A stretch of 20,062 bases of DNA from Bacteroidota bacterium (GTDB taxonomy: Bacteria > Bacteroidota > Bacteroidia > Bacteroidales > VadinHA17). Made by a program: the position numbers and the translations under genes. The stretch covers positions 1-20,062 of the forward strand of contig JAEYZD010000183.1 in the NCBI GenBank assembly GCA_023430725.1, in the 5' to 3' direction. Positions 1 to 8,305 of the stretch are shown here, one piece after another. Position 1 is the first letter of the stretch; the number at the start of each line of letters is the position of its first letter. Below the pieces are notes generated by a model. It saw only the letters and a program-made list of their open reading frames with translations, did not search any database and had not been told where the DNA came from.

Positions 1-141
1 CAGCCCATGAAAGCCGTGAGGGATTATGAAAAATACTGTCAGAAAACCGGTCCCGGGACAGAAACAATGACTTCCGGGCGTGACGGAGAATGGCGCTGGA
101 GCATCCATCCCGGCGGTTTTTATGTAAAATACGTTTTCTGA
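1..141 (+). CDS. C-terminal fragment of an unrecognised protein
   Basis: An open frame runs from the first base of the window to a TGA at 139-141 and gives 46 residues ending in GGFYVKYVF. The start lies outside the window. The fragment is hydrophilic, rich in charged and aromatic residues (a DYEKYC segment, then GEWRWS), and ends in an aromatic beta-like strand. I do not recognise a family. It lies on the same strand as the MFS transporter gene, 39 nt upstream of that gene's ATG, so the two could be cotranscribed. That it is a real gene end rests only on the open frame and the clean spacing to the next gene. Confidence 0.45.
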   Translation, partial: QPMKAVRDYEKYCQKTGPGTETMTSGRDGEWRWSIHPGGFYVKYVF

Positions 142-180
142 CAGACCGGATTTTTTGTCTGACCACCGTAAAGAGTTTTG

Positions 181-1515
181 ATGAAGCGGGGAAATTCAAA
201 TAACAATTCAGTACCATTAAGAGTGAAGACTATCTTCCGTTCACTCCGTCACCGCAACTACAGGTTATTCTTCATCGGGCAGAGCATCTCGCTTATAGGC
301 ACTTGGATGCAGCGCATAGCTCTGCCCTGGACTGTCTACAGCATGACAGGCTCTGAGGTGTTACTTGGGGTGGTGGGGTTTGCAAGTTCCATACCGTCGT
401 TTCTGCTGGCACCCTTCGCCGGGGTTCTTATTGACCGATGGAGCCGTTACCACGTGATGCTTGTGACGCAGATCATATCAATGATTCAGGCAGGCATACT
501 GGCATGGCTGAGCCTGACCGGCAATCTCGAAATATGGCATATAATCGTGCTGAGCGTGGCACTTGGCATAATAAATACATTTGATATGCCGGCAAGACAC
601 TCCTTTGTAATAAATATGGTAAACGGGAAGGAGGATATCGGCAACGCCATAGCGCTCAACTCGATGATGTTCAACGGTGCCAGGCTGATAGGACCATCGG
701 TGGCCGGGATAATCCTTGCATCCGTGGGTGAGGGGGCCTGCTTCCTCATAAATGCACTCAGCTATATCTTCGTCATTGCCTCGCTGCTGATGATGAATGT
801 GACGGAGACACGCGAAAAGAAAGAGAGGGTTCCCATGTTCCGGGAGATGAAGGAGGGACTCGACTATGTCTTCGGCTTTGCGCCGATAAAGCATATTATT
901 CTGTTGCTTGGCCTGGTGAGTTTCATGGGGGCATCATACCAGGTGCTCATGCCTGTTTATGCCACGGAAGTGCTGCTGGGCGACTCCCACACATACGGCT
1001 TCCTGATGGGCGGTGCAGGTGCCGGAGCCCTTCTCGGGGCTATTTTCCTCGCTTCGCGCGATACGGTCCTGAGGCTGGGACGACTGATTCCTGCAGCAAC
1101 GGCCCTGTTATCAGCAGGACTGATAGCTATCTCGCTCAGCTCTTCATTCTTTGTCTCGATGTTTCTGATCTTCTTTACCGGTATCGGGATGATGACCCAG
1201 ACTGCCGCCAGCAATACAATACTGCAGACAATAGCCGATGAAGACAAGCGGGGGAGGGTGATGAGCTTCTACACGATGGCCTTGATGGGGACAGCCCCTT
1301 TCGGTAGTCTCCTAGCAGGATGGATGGCCAAATGGCTGGGAACACCGTGGACCATTTTCATCGGGGGGGCTGCCTGCCTCGCAGGGGCGCTGGTCTTTTA
1401 CCGCCGTCTGCCCGAGCTTAAGCGGTTGGTGAGGCCTGTCTATGTGAGGATGGGCATCCTTCCGGAAGTGGCGGAGGGGATCCGGACCGCCTCCGAGCCC
1501 GGATCAGGAGCCTGA
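181..1515 (+). CDS. MFS transporter, MFS_3 (EntS-like) family exporter
   Basis: This is a 444-residue inner-membrane protein of the major facilitator superfamily, probably a proton-driven drug or siderophore exporter. The sequence has about twelve hydrophobic segments. The MFS motif A loop GVLIDRWSRY lies near residues 81-90, between the second and third segments. The text around DMPARHSFV and NSMMFNGARLIGPSVAG is typical of the MFS_3 group that contains the enterobactin exporter EntS. I chose ATG 181; a TTG codon lies directly before it at 178, and only a weak purine stretch (AAAGAG) precedes it. The substrate cannot be read from the sequence. A hydrophilic C-terminal tail of about 35 residues follows the last membrane segment. 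The efflux operon that follows starts 127-139 nt downstream, and its own candidate promoter suggests separate expression. Confidence 0.88.
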   Translation: MKRGNSNNNSVPLRVKTIFRSLRHRNYRLFFIGQSISLIGTWMQRIALPWTVYSMTGSEVLLGVVGFASSIPSFLLAPFAGVLIDRWSRYHVMLVTQIISMIQAGILAWLSLTGNLEIWHIIVLSVALGIINTFDMPARHSFVINMVNGKEDIGNAIALNSMMFNGARLIGPSVAGIILASVGEGACFLINALSYIFVIASLLMMNVTETREKKERVPMFREMKEGLDYVFGFAPIKHIILLLGLVSFMGASYQVLMPVYATEVLLGDSHTYGFLMGGAGAGALLGAIFLASRDTVLRLGRLIPAATALLSAGLIAISLSSSFFVSMFLIFFTGIGMMTQTAASNTILQTIADEDKRGRVMSFYTMALMGTAPFGSLLAGWMAKWLGTPWTIFIGGAACLAGALVFYRRLPELKRLVRPVYVRMGILPEVAEGIRTASEPGSGA

Positions 1516-1560
1516 TTATCTCCACACTGCCCCAATACACCTTTTCGTTCCGTCGGTAAA

Positions 1561-1597
1561 AGACCGGCTTCTGTCGGTGAATAGTGCCGGCCGGTCT
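1561..1597. repeat. inverted repeat between MFS and TolC genes
   Basis: The arms AGACCGGC (1561-1568) and GCCGGTCT (1590-1597) are exact reverse complements. A further CGG/CCG pairing inside the loop (1575-1577 with 1587-1589) extends the hairpin, leaving a 6-nt bulge. There is no T-run after it (AAAAGATTTTC follows), so it is not a classic intrinsic terminator. It could attenuate read-through from the MFS gene or act as an operator just upstream of the candidate promoter of the efflux operon. The pairing is seen; the role is a guess. Confidence 0.4.
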
Positions 1598-1603
1598 AAA
1601 AGA

Positions 1604-1635
1604 TTTTCAGCAGCTGCCTGCCCGTAATAGTTTTG
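1604..1635 (+). promoter_or_regulatory. candidate Bacteroidota-type promoter of the efflux operon
   Basis: TAGTTTTG at 1628-1635 matches the Bacteroidota -7 consensus TAnnTTTG exactly. A TTTT at 1604-1607, 20 nt upstream, is one base off the -33 TTTG element. Transcription would then start near 1642, immediately before the first possible ATG of the TolC gene at 1643. This favours one of the later ATG codons (1655 or 1664). Assigned by sequence match only. Confidence 0.45.
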
Positions 1636-1654
1636 TCTCATCATGTTTTACAAA

Positions 1655-2980
1655 ATGAAGAGGATGAGAACGAAACGATTTATTACAGTGGCAGCAGCTA
1701 TATTCATATCGTGGGTTGCCATCACTGCCCAGACGAAGAAGTGGTCACTGACTGACTGCATCGGGTATGCGCTGGAACAGAATATCCAGGTGCGGAAGGC
1801 GGGTGTTTCCGTAAGCCTGGGTGAGATAAGTCTTCAGCAGGCGAAAGATAATTTGCTCCCTTCACTTAGTGCATCACTGGGAGAAAACCTTGGCTGGCAA
1901 AATGTGACCGGTTCAGGAGGTGAGACTTCATGGACAGGTTCATCGCGCACCAGCGCCTCACTCAGCAGCGGGCTGACGCTCTTCAGCGGCTTTCAGCTCA
2001 GGAACAGGGTCAGGCTTGCAACGCTTGACCATAAATCACTGCAGTACAGCGCAGATCAGACAATGGAGAGCGTTTCCCTGAGCATCATGAGCGCCTACCT
2101 CCAGGTTCTTTACTCGGAGGAACAGGTCACGAATGCCCGTAACCAGGCGGAGGCTACCCGTGAGGAGCTTGCACTGGCGGCAGAGAGACTCACCCTTGGC
2201 GCCATCGCCAACAGCGATTACCTGCAGGTGAAGACACAGCTTGCCTCGGAGGAGTCCTCGCTGGCAACGGCAGTAAATAACCTTAAGATGGCAAAGCTGA
2301 ACCTGATGCAACTGATGGAATACCCGGTTGACGAAACGTTTGAGATTGCCCGCCCGGATATCGATGCAATAATCTCCACCGTACCTGCTGCAGAGGCCGC
2401 AGCCGTTTATGCTGAGGCCCTTGCAGTCAAACCCCAGGTGAAAATAGCCTCGTTAAACCGGGAAAGCGCTTCACTGGATCTTGAAATCGCCAAAGGGGGA
2501 TTCTTCCCTTCAGTATCAGTCAATGCCGGTATGAGTACCGGATTTACCCAGGCGGCAGAGATGGGTTCACAGCTTAAAAGTGGCTTCTCTCCGTCACTGG
2601 GTTTATCAGCTTCGATACCGATATTCCGTAACAATCAGAACAAGGCTTCTGTTTCAAGGGCAAAATACGGTATCACCACCGCGGAGCTTGACGAGCTCAA
2701 TACGAGGAACCAGCTCCGGAAGGAGGTGGAGCAGGCTGTGCTTGATGCAGAGTCGGCACTCATCAGCTACCAGGCAGCATTAAACAGGTATGACGCCTCT
2801 GCTGAAACTTACAGTGTGTCAGAGGAGAAGTTCAAGCTGGGGGCGATGAACTCGGTCGACTTCCTGATACAGAAAACCAACCTCACTGCTGCCGAGAGCA
2901 ACCTGCTCCAGGCCAAGTACGAGCTGGTTTACAGTCATAAGATTATCGACTTCTACAGGGGAGTCGCCTTAACATTCTGA
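1655..2980 (+). CDS. TolC family outer-membrane efflux protein
   Basis: This is the outer-membrane channel subunit of a tripartite efflux pump, secreted to the periplasm and assembled as a trimer of beta-barrel plus alpha-helical tunnel. The N terminus is a signal peptide (basic KRMRTKRF, hydrophobic VAAAIFISWVA, cleavage near ITAQ). After it come two tandem outer-membrane-efflux-protein repeats with long amphipathic helices: one around AYLQVLYSEEQVTNARNQAEATREEL and a second around the LRKEVEQAVLDAESALISYQ region. Both are followed by the family-typical LGA..S.DYLQVKTQLASEES and LGAMNSVDFLIQKTNLTAAES turns. In-frame ATGs occur at 1643, 1655 and 1664. I prefer 1655 because the candidate promoter would make 1643 almost leaderless. 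The length of about 440 residues is normal for the family. The MacA-like adaptor gene starts 28 nt downstream, so the two are very likely cotranscribed. Confidence 0.9.
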   Translation: MKRMRTKRFITVAAAIFISWVAITAQTKKWSLTDCIGYALEQNIQVRKAGVSVSLGEISLQQAKDNLLPSLSASLGENLGWQNVTGSGGETSWTGSSRTSASLSSGLTLFSGFQLRNRVRLATLDHKSLQYSADQTMESVSLSIMSAYLQVLYSEEQVTNARNQAEATREELALAAERLTLGAIANSDYLQVKTQLASEESSLATAVNNLKMAKLNLMQLMEYPVDETFEIARPDIDAIISTVPAAEAAAVYAEALAVKPQVKIASLNRESASLDLEIAKGGFFPSVSVNAGMSTGFTQAAEMGSQLKSGFSPSLGLSASIPIFRNNQNKASVSRAKYGITTAELDELNTRNQLRKEVEQAVLDAESALISYQAALNRYDASAETYSVSEEKFKLGAMNSVDFLIQKTNLTAAESNLLQAKYELVYSHKIIDFYRGVALTF

Positions 2981-3008
2981 TATAATCAATCCGGTAAACA
3001 TTAATAAG

Positions 3009-4448
3009 ATGAAAAGAAAGAACATATTTATCAGCGGAGCAATCCTGACTGCCGTTGCTGCAACGCTGTTGTCAGTAAACAGCTGCAAGAAGAGCAAGAC
3101 ATACACTTTTGAGACATCGAAGGTAACAAAGGGTTCAATAGTCAATACAGTGACCGCCACGGGTACGCTTGAAGCGATCACGTCAGTAATTGTAGGCACC
3201 CAGGTCTCCGGGATTGTCGAAAAGCTTTATGTCGATTTCAACTCACCGGTTAAAAAAGGTCAGATCCTGGCTGAGCTTGACAAGACAGCCCTGAAGTCAA
3301 GTGTTGAACAGTCACAGGCAACGCTTGACAATGCAAAGGCTGAGGTGGAGTACCAGGCATCAAATTTTGAGCGTAGCAAGGCTCTCTGGGAAAAGAACCT
3401 GATTGCGAAGGCTGACTATGATCAGGCGAGATACAACTATGAAAAATCAAAGGCCTCGCTTAAGAACTCACAGGCACAGTATGACAAGGCCCTGGTACAG
3501 CTCAGGTATGCAACCATTTATTCTCCTATTGACGGGGTTGTGATGAACAGGGCTGTGGATGAGGGCCAGACAGTTGCCGCCAGCTTCAACACTCCGGAGA
3601 TCTTTACGATAGCCCAGGACCTCACCCAGATGCAGGTGGAGGCTGACATTGATGAGTCGGATATCGGCATGGTAAAGGAAGGGCAAAGAGTGGAGTTTGA
3701 GGTAAATGCATTCCAGGATCAGAAATTCACCGGCACGGTGGAGCAGATCAGGCTATCACCTGTCACAACCTCCACCGTGGTCACATACACTGTTGTAATC
3801 AATGCGCCCAATCCTGATCAGAAGCTTCTGCCCGGGATGACGGCCGATATTGTAATCTATGCGGAGGAGATAAATGATGTGCTCACCATGCCATACAAAG
3901 CCGTGAAGTTCACACCTGAGGCTGATTATCTGGCCCGGGTGTGGAAGGAGATGGCTTCAAAGAATGGGATGGCCGGCGGAGCTGGTATGCCAGGAGGCGC
4001 CGGCATGCCCGGAGGCACTGCCATTCCAGGAGGAGCTGGCATTCCGGGAGGTACCGGCCGGATGCCCTCTGGCATGAGTGGCACAGGAGCACGCGGTGTC
4101 ACCGGCACCGGGGCAGGCATGGGAATGCAGGGCATGCCCGGCGGTCAGATGCCTGAAGGATTCAAGTTGCCTGAGGGATTTAAAATGCCAACCATGGTAT
4201 GGGTGAAGGATGACAAGGGAATCCACCCGGTACCGGTAGAACTCGGATCGAATGACGGAGACAACACTGAAGTGAAATCGGGCTTGGAAGAAGGTACCGA
4301 GGTCGTTACGAAGATGACAATCGCATCCGCGAAGGAGAAGAAGGAACAGGAAGTAACTTCCAATCCTTTCATGCCAACCCCTCCCGGAAGAAGAAATACT
4401 CAAAGCACATCAGCGGGATCAAGAACAACTACATCTACACGCAACTGA
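3009..4448 (+). CDS. macA: MacA-like periplasmic adaptor (RND/HlyD family) of ABC efflux pump
   Basis: This membrane-fusion protein would link the MacB-type transporter to the TolC-like channel. Residues 1-26 form a hydrophobic export signal ending in LSVNSC. C26 is a plausible lipid-attachment cysteine, but the lipobox is imperfect (V-N-S before C). The biotinyl-lipoyl half-motif VGTQVSGIVEKLYVDFNSPVKKGQ is at about 62-85. A long alpha-helical hairpin spans about 93-165, followed by YATIYSPIDGVV and the beta-barrel domain to about 300. A Gly/Pro/Met-rich insert (about 319-396) separates the barrel from a short C-terminal membrane-proximal domain (MVWVKDDKGIHPVPVELG...). The tail is Ser/Thr/Arg-rich. 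At 479 residues the protein is about 100 longer than a typical MacA, mostly because of this insert and tail. The stop lies 2 nt before the ATPase gene, which implies translational coupling. Confidence 0.9.
   Translation: MKRKNIFISGAILTAVAATLLSVNSCKKSKTYTFETSKVTKGSIVNTVTATGTLEAITSVIVGTQVSGIVEKLYVDFNSPVKKGQILAELDKTALKSSVEQSQATLDNAKAEVEYQASNFERSKALWEKNLIAKADYDQARYNYEKSKASLKNSQAQYDKALVQLRYATIYSPIDGVVMNRAVDEGQTVAASFNTPEIFTIAQDLTQMQVEADIDESDIGMVKEGQRVEFEVNAFQDQKFTGTVEQIRLSPVTTSTVVTYTVVINAPNPDQKLLPGMTADIVIYAEEINDVLTMPYKAVKFTPEADYLARVWKEMASKNGMAGGAGMPGGAGMPGGTAIPGGAGIPGGTGRMPSGMSGTGARGVTGTGAGMGMQGMPGGQMPEGFKLPEGFKMPTMVWVKDDKGIHPVPVELGSNDGDNTEVKSGLEEGTEVVTKMTIASAKEKKEQEVTSNPFMPTPPGRRNTQSTSAGSRTTTSTRN
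3963..4187 (+). repeat. low-complexity Gly/Pro/Met-rich coding repeat inside the macA-like gene
   Basis: Residues about 319-393 of the adaptor are low-complexity. Four hexapeptides of the form [AT][GA][MI]PGG occur in a row (residues 325-348, bases 3981-4052) and appear in the DNA as 18-bp units. They are followed by a Gly/Thr/Met stretch (GTGAGMGMQGMPGGQ) and a doubled PEGFK[LM] motif. Eleven methionines lie between residues 321 and 396, with no Cys or His. The frame stays open through the region and continues into a recognisable C-terminal domain, so it is a translated insertion and not a frameshift. Confidence 0.85.
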
Positions 4449-4450
4449 CG

Positions 4451-5191
4451 ATGAAGGCAATTATAGACATATCCTCATTAAAGAAGGACTATTACGTGGG
4501 GGAGGTGACTGTGCATGCCCTGAGAGGTGTCGACCTGAAGATCAGACAGGGTGAGTTTGTGGCAATAATGGGCGCCAGCGGCTCGGGCAAGTCGACTATG
4601 CTAAACATTGTTGGCTGCCTGGACAGGCCGACGGAAGGTACATATCTCCTCGACGGAGTGAACGTGGCGGGTATGTCGAAGAACGAAAGGGCTGCGATAC
4701 GCAACCTTAAGATAGGCTTTGTCTTCCAGTCGTATAACCTGCTCTCGCGCACCTCGGCGCTTGAGAATGTGGAGTTGCCGCTGATGTACAACCCGCTGAT
4801 AAAAGCCAGGGAACGCAGGGAGAGGGCTATCGCTGCACTGGAGGCTGTGGGCCTGGCTGACAGGATGGGACATATGCCCAACCAGCTCTCCGGCGGTCAG
4901 CAGCAGAGGGTGGCCATAGCACGGTCACTGGTAAATGACCCCGTGGTGATCCTGGCCGATGAGGCCACCGGTAACCTTGACAGCAGGACATCATACGAGA
5001 TCATGTCGCTGTTCCAGGATCTTAACGCCAAAGGCAAAACCATAGTCTTCGTGACGCATGAGCCTGACATAGCCCGCTGCATGACACGCAGTGTCGTTTT
5101 CCGTGACGGGCATATCATAAGGGAAGAGGAGATAAAGAACCGCATCATTGCCGGTGAGGTGCTTGAAGCAATGCCAGTTGAAGAAGATTAA
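4451..5191 (+). CDS. macB: MacB/LolD-type ABC transporter ATP-binding protein
   Basis: This cytoplasmic ATPase powers the MacAB-like pump. All nucleotide-binding motifs are intact: Walker A GASGSGKST (41-49), Q-loop Q93 in VFQSYNLL, signature LSGGQQQR (146-153), Walker B VVILADE (165-171) with the D-loop GNLDSRT after it, and switch H203 in VTHEP. At 246 residues it is a stand-alone ATPase, whereas E. coli MacB carries this domain fused to its permease. The split ATPase and permease genes resemble the common Gram-positive and Bacteroidota arrangement. It starts 2 nt after the adaptor gene and is followed 12 nt later by the permease gene. The family includes LolD and FtsE, but the adjacent adaptor and MacB_PCD permease support an efflux role. 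Confidence 0.94.
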   Translation: MKAIIDISSLKKDYYVGEVTVHALRGVDLKIRQGEFVAIMGASGSGKSTMLNIVGCLDRPTEGTYLLDGVNVAGMSKNERAAIRNLKIGFVFQSYNLLSRTSALENVELPLMYNPLIKARERRERAIAALEAVGLADRMGHMPNQLSGGQQQRVAIARSLVNDPVVILADEATGNLDSRTSYEIMSLFQDLNAKGKTIVFVTHEPDIARCMTRSVVFRDGHIIREEEIKNRIIAGEVLEAMPVEED

Positions 5192-5203
5192 AAAGTTACC
5201 AGG

Positions 5204-6424
5204 ATGAATATTGGAAATTTGTTGAAAGTAGCGCTGAACGCGCTTAAGCGCAATAAGATGCGTTCATTTCTGACTATGCTTGGCATAATCATCGGAGTGG
5301 CATCAGTCATAACAATGCTTGCCATTGGCCAGGGATCAAAGAAAAGCATCCAGGATCAGATAGCCAGCATGGGCTCGAACATGCTTTTTGTAATGCCCGG
5401 AACAATGAGAATGGGAGGGGTGCAACAGGGCAATACCAGTTCGCAGCGACTGACAGTGAATGATGTCCTAGCCATAAAAACCGGGTGTGATGCCGTAATC
5501 GCAGTGTCGCCTGAAGTGAGAAGCAGCGGTCAGGCTGTCTACGGGAATTCAAACTGGCCCACGACTATTTACGGAGGCAACGAGGACTATCTTGATATAA
5601 AGAGCTGGAAGGTCGTCAGCGGACGCAATCTGACTGACACTGAGGCCAAAGGATCAGCAAAGGTGTGTCTCATAGGACGTACCGTGGCTGATGAACTCTT
5701 TGGAGAGGGGATTGACCCTACAGGTGAGACATTGCGATTTAAAAACATCCCGTTTAAGGTCATCGGTGTACTTGAAAAAAAGGGGCAGAACAGTTTCGGA
5801 CAGGACCAGGATGATGTGCTGATTGCCCCTTACACCACCGTTCAGAAGAGAATTCTTGCCCAGACCCATATACAGTCAATCCAGATGTCGGCCCGCAGCG
5901 CTGAGGAGTCCGCCCTGGCGCAGACACAGGTGGAAGAGGTGCTGAGACGCACGCACAAGCTGCGTGAAAATGATGACGATGACTTCATGGTCAGGAGCCA
6001 GGAGGAGCTGTCAACCACCATGACTTCCGTAACTGACATTCTCACAATCCTGCTGGGTGCCATAGCAGGCATCTCGCTCCTTGTCGGTGGCATCGGGATC
6101 ATGAATATAATGTATGTCTCAGTCACAGAACGCACCAGGGAGATCGGACTGAGAATGTCTATCGGCGGGCGGAGTGTGGACATACTCCTTCAGTTCCTCA
6201 TCGAATCAATACTGCTGAGCGTCTTCGGGGGGCTGATAGGGATATTGCTTGGCTTTGGCGCATCATCAATTGTGGAGGCATTCACATCATGGCCGATAAC
6301 TGTAATGTGGAGCTCGGTGTTCCTTGCTTTCGCGGTATGCACTGTTATCGGTGTCTTTTTCGGTTGGTATCCCGCACGCCGGGCAGCCGAGCTTGACCCC
6401 ATAGATGCACTGCGATTTGAATGA
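5204..6424 (+). CDS. MacB-type ABC transporter permease (MacB_PCD + FtsX domains)
   Basis: This is the inner-membrane subunit of the efflux pump. It has the mechanotransmitter topology of MacB: one membrane segment at about 22-42 (FLTMLGIIIGVASVITMLAI), a large periplasmic domain at about 45-275, and three C-terminal segments at about 279-303, 328-352 and 368-388. NKMRSFLTMLGIIIGV at the N terminus and the ending YPARRAAELDPIDALRFE are hallmarks of the family. The length of 406 residues is that of a permease without a fused ATPase. It probably pairs as a dimer with the preceding ATPase and exports a substrate captured in the periplasm through the adaptor and the TolC-like channel. The substrate (macrolide, peptide, lipid or other) is not evident. 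Confidence 0.93.
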   Translation: MNIGNLLKVALNALKRNKMRSFLTMLGIIIGVASVITMLAIGQGSKKSIQDQIASMGSNMLFVMPGTMRMGGVQQGNTSSQRLTVNDVLAIKTGCDAVIAVSPEVRSSGQAVYGNSNWPTTIYGGNEDYLDIKSWKVVSGRNLTDTEAKGSAKVCLIGRTVADELFGEGIDPTGETLRFKNIPFKVIGVLEKKGQNSFGQDQDDVLIAPYTTVQKRILAQTHIQSIQMSARSAEESALAQTQVEEVLRRTHKLRENDDDDFMVRSQEELSTTMTSVTDILTILLGAIAGISLLVGGIGIMNIMYVSVTERTREIGLRMSIGGRSVDILLQFLIESILLSVFGGLIGILLGFGASSIVEAFTSWPITVMWSSVFLAFAVCTVIGVFFGWYPARRAAELDPIDALRFE

Positions 6425-6455
6425 TTGAACCGGATTGATTAGCTTTGATGATGAT

Positions 6456-7541
6456 ATGAAGAGTGATACAATAACACGGAAAAGGAAGGGGTTGCCTGTA
6501 CTGCTTCATCTGACAGGCTGGATAATACTGTTCATCCTCCCGCAGTTCCTGATTTCAGGCGGATTGTTCAAGGATGAACGCACCACCAGAATCGTTCTTT
6601 TCAACACGCTGATATTCCTGATTCTTTTCTATACAAACTATCTGTGGCTTGTACCGCGCCTGGCGCAGAAGAAGAGGTGGTTCCTGTTCCTGTTCCTGGC
6701 GGCAGCCCTGATCGTGGCGCTCGGTTATGCCTCAGGCAAGTTTTACGAGAATCTCTTCTCCCCGCCGCCCGAGGTAAGGGAAAGGATCAGTGAGACGGAG
6801 CAGAGGCCGCCGCGTGACGATCACAACAGGCGCAGAGGCGGCGGGATGGCACTCTACAATTTCTTTATCACATCATTTCTCGTCTCCGGCTTTGCAGTTG
6901 GCATCAGGTATGCCGAGAGCGCCGTAAGGAAGGAGGAGGAGATAAAGGAACTGGAGAAGGAGAAGCTTAACTCTGAGCTAGCGCTTTTAAAAAACCAGGT
7001 CAGCCCCCATTTCTTCTTCAACACGCTTAACAACATCTATTCTCTCATTGAGATAAACGGGAAGGATGCACAGGAGGCCGTGCTCAGCCTCTCGAAGATG
7101 ATGAGATACATGCTCTATGAATCAGAACAGGGCAATACACGGTTGAGCCGTGAGATCGAGTTCATGAAGGGATATATTGACCTGATGAAGCTCAGGCTCA
7201 GTGGCCGTGTGAGACTGACAGTCAGTTTTCCCGAAGATTACGCGGATCAGGACGTTCCGCCGCTGCTTTTCATCCCTTTTATCGAGAATGCCTTCAAGCA
7301 CGGGGTCAGCGCTGCCGGAAGCTCATTCATTGATATAGCATTCGGAGTTGACGAAGGGATGATAACCTTCATAGCGGCCAACAGCATCGGCGGAAAGGGA
7401 TCGGAAGGGCCACAGGCAGCATCAGGCATAGGACTTGACAACGTACGCAAGAGGCTTGCCCTGCTCTATCCCGGCCGCCACGACCTGAGAATTGACCGGC
7501 AGGAATCGGCCTTTACAGTTAAACTGACAGTCAGAAGCTGA
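6456..7541 (+). CDS. LytS/YehU-type sensor histidine kinase
   Basis: This is a membrane-bound sensor kinase of the His_kinase (LytS-like) family. I chose ATG 6456 (361 residues), because a TTG 21 nt upstream would only add ISFDDD. Four hydrophobic segments lie at about 13-35, 46-66, 75-93 and 132-152. The third and fourth are joined by a Pro/Arg-rich loop (about 103-130). A short charged coiled coil (KEEEIKELEKEKLNSEL) leads to the phosphoacceptor motif QVSPHFFFNTLNNIYSLI with H185. The ATPase domain shows the N-box ENAFKH (277-282) and the glycine box GIGLDN (324-329). The gene lies 31 nt after the permease gene and 12 nt before the regulator gene. It is therefore the likely sensor for the operon's own regulator, possibly reading the state of the pump. 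There is no separate extracytoplasmic sensor domain. Confidence 0.93.
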   Translation: MKSDTITRKRKGLPVLLHLTGWIILFILPQFLISGGLFKDERTTRIVLFNTLIFLILFYTNYLWLVPRLAQKKRWFLFLFLAAALIVALGYASGKFYENLFSPPPEVRERISETEQRPPRDDHNRRRGGGMALYNFFITSFLVSGFAVGIRYAESAVRKEEEIKELEKEKLNSELALLKNQVSPHFFFNTLNNIYSLIEINGKDAQEAVLSLSKMMRYMLYESEQGNTRLSREIEFMKGYIDLMKLRLSGRVRLTVSFPEDYADQDVPPLLFIPFIENAFKHGVSAAGSSFIDIAFGVDEGMITFIAANSIGGKGSEGPQAASGIGLDNVRKRLALLYPGRHDLRIDRQESAFTVKLTVRS

Positions 7542-7553
7542 TACTGCAGGCAG

Positions 7554-8267
7554 ATGACAAGGGTTGTTGCCATAGACGATGAGCCGCTTGCACTGAAGCT
7601 TGTGAAAGGCTATGTTGAAAAGACTCCCACGCTGGAACTGGCCGGGGCTTTCGACAACCCGGTTGAGGCAGTGGCCTTCATTCAGTCGGGCGATGTTGAC
7701 CTGGTGTTCCTTGACATCCAGATGCCTGACCTGACTGGCACCGAGCTGGCACGGGTAATTGCCGGGGGTCCGAAGGTGATCTTCACAACGGCTTATGAGA
7801 AGTATGCCCTTGAAGGATTCAGGCTCGATGCCGTTGACTACCTCCTGAAGCCTTTCAGTTATGCTGAGTTTCTGAAGGCTGTGCAGAAGGCAGAAAAGCT
7901 GATTGCCGCAGAGCGAAGCCACCTGCCGTCACTGGAGGTGAGCAATGACTTTCTCTTCATCAAATCCGAAAGCCGGATCCGCCGGATTAACTTTTCGGAG
8001 ATTCACTACATTGAGGGGCTGAAGGACTATGTCAAGATATGGCTGAAAGAGGAGAAGAAGCCTGTCCTCTCGCTCTCCACCCTGAAGGCGCTTGAGTCCA
8101 GGCTTCCGTCTGACCGTTTCATGCGCGTACACCGTTCATTCATCGTCAACCTTGAGACTGTGAAGGTCATCGAGCGGGGCCGGATCGTCTTCGGCGAGGT
8201 GCGCATCCCGGTCACCGAACAGTACATTGAGAACTTCCGGAAGTTCCTCGACAGGAACTTTATCTGA
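7554..8267 (+). CDS. LytTR-family response regulator
   Basis: This cytoplasmic transcription regulator is the partner of the preceding kinase. Residues 1-120 are a receiver domain with the acidic pocket D8/D9, phosphoacceptor D54 in LVFLDIQMPDLTG, T79 in FTTAYE and K99 in YLLKPFS. Residues about 140-234 are a LytTR DNA-binding domain: FLFIKSESRIRRINFSEIHYIEGLKDYVKI, then LPSDRFMRVHRSFIVNLETV, the usual hallmarks. The length of 237 residues is standard. LytTR proteins bind paired direct repeats about 21 bp apart upstream of their targets. I did not find a convincing pair before the efflux operon or the tonB intergenic region. The most economical reading is self-regulation of the efflux operon, which is inference. 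Confidence 0.94.
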   Translation: MTRVVAIDDEPLALKLVKGYVEKTPTLELAGAFDNPVEAVAFIQSGDVDLVFLDIQMPDLTGTELARVIAGGPKVIFTTAYEKYALEGFRLDAVDYLLKPFSYAEFLKAVQKAEKLIAAERSHLPSLEVSNDFLFIKSESRIRRINFSEIHYIEGLKDYVKIWLKEEKKPVLSLSTLKALESRLPSDRFMRVHRSFIVNLETVKVIERGRIVFGEVRIPVTEQYIENFRKFLDRNFI

Positions 8268-8305
8268 GTACGTTTATATCCCGCGGGAATACGGGCCTGT
8301 CATTT

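Noticed and set aside
478..894. 138-residue antisense ORF inside the MFS gene
   Set aside because: It lies wholly within a well-supported transporter gene, has odd composition (His/Cys/Tyr-rich) and no recognisable motif.
3910..4403. Several overlapping ORFs on both strands across the Gly-rich part of the macA-like gene
   Set aside because: They are shadows caused by the GC-rich repetitive codons; the + strand frame alone continues into recognisable adaptor domains.
8280..8295. CCCGCGGG palindrome and CCCG/CGGG pairing between the response regulator and tonB stops
   Set aside because: The stem is only 4 bp with no T-run in either direction, too weak to call a terminator.
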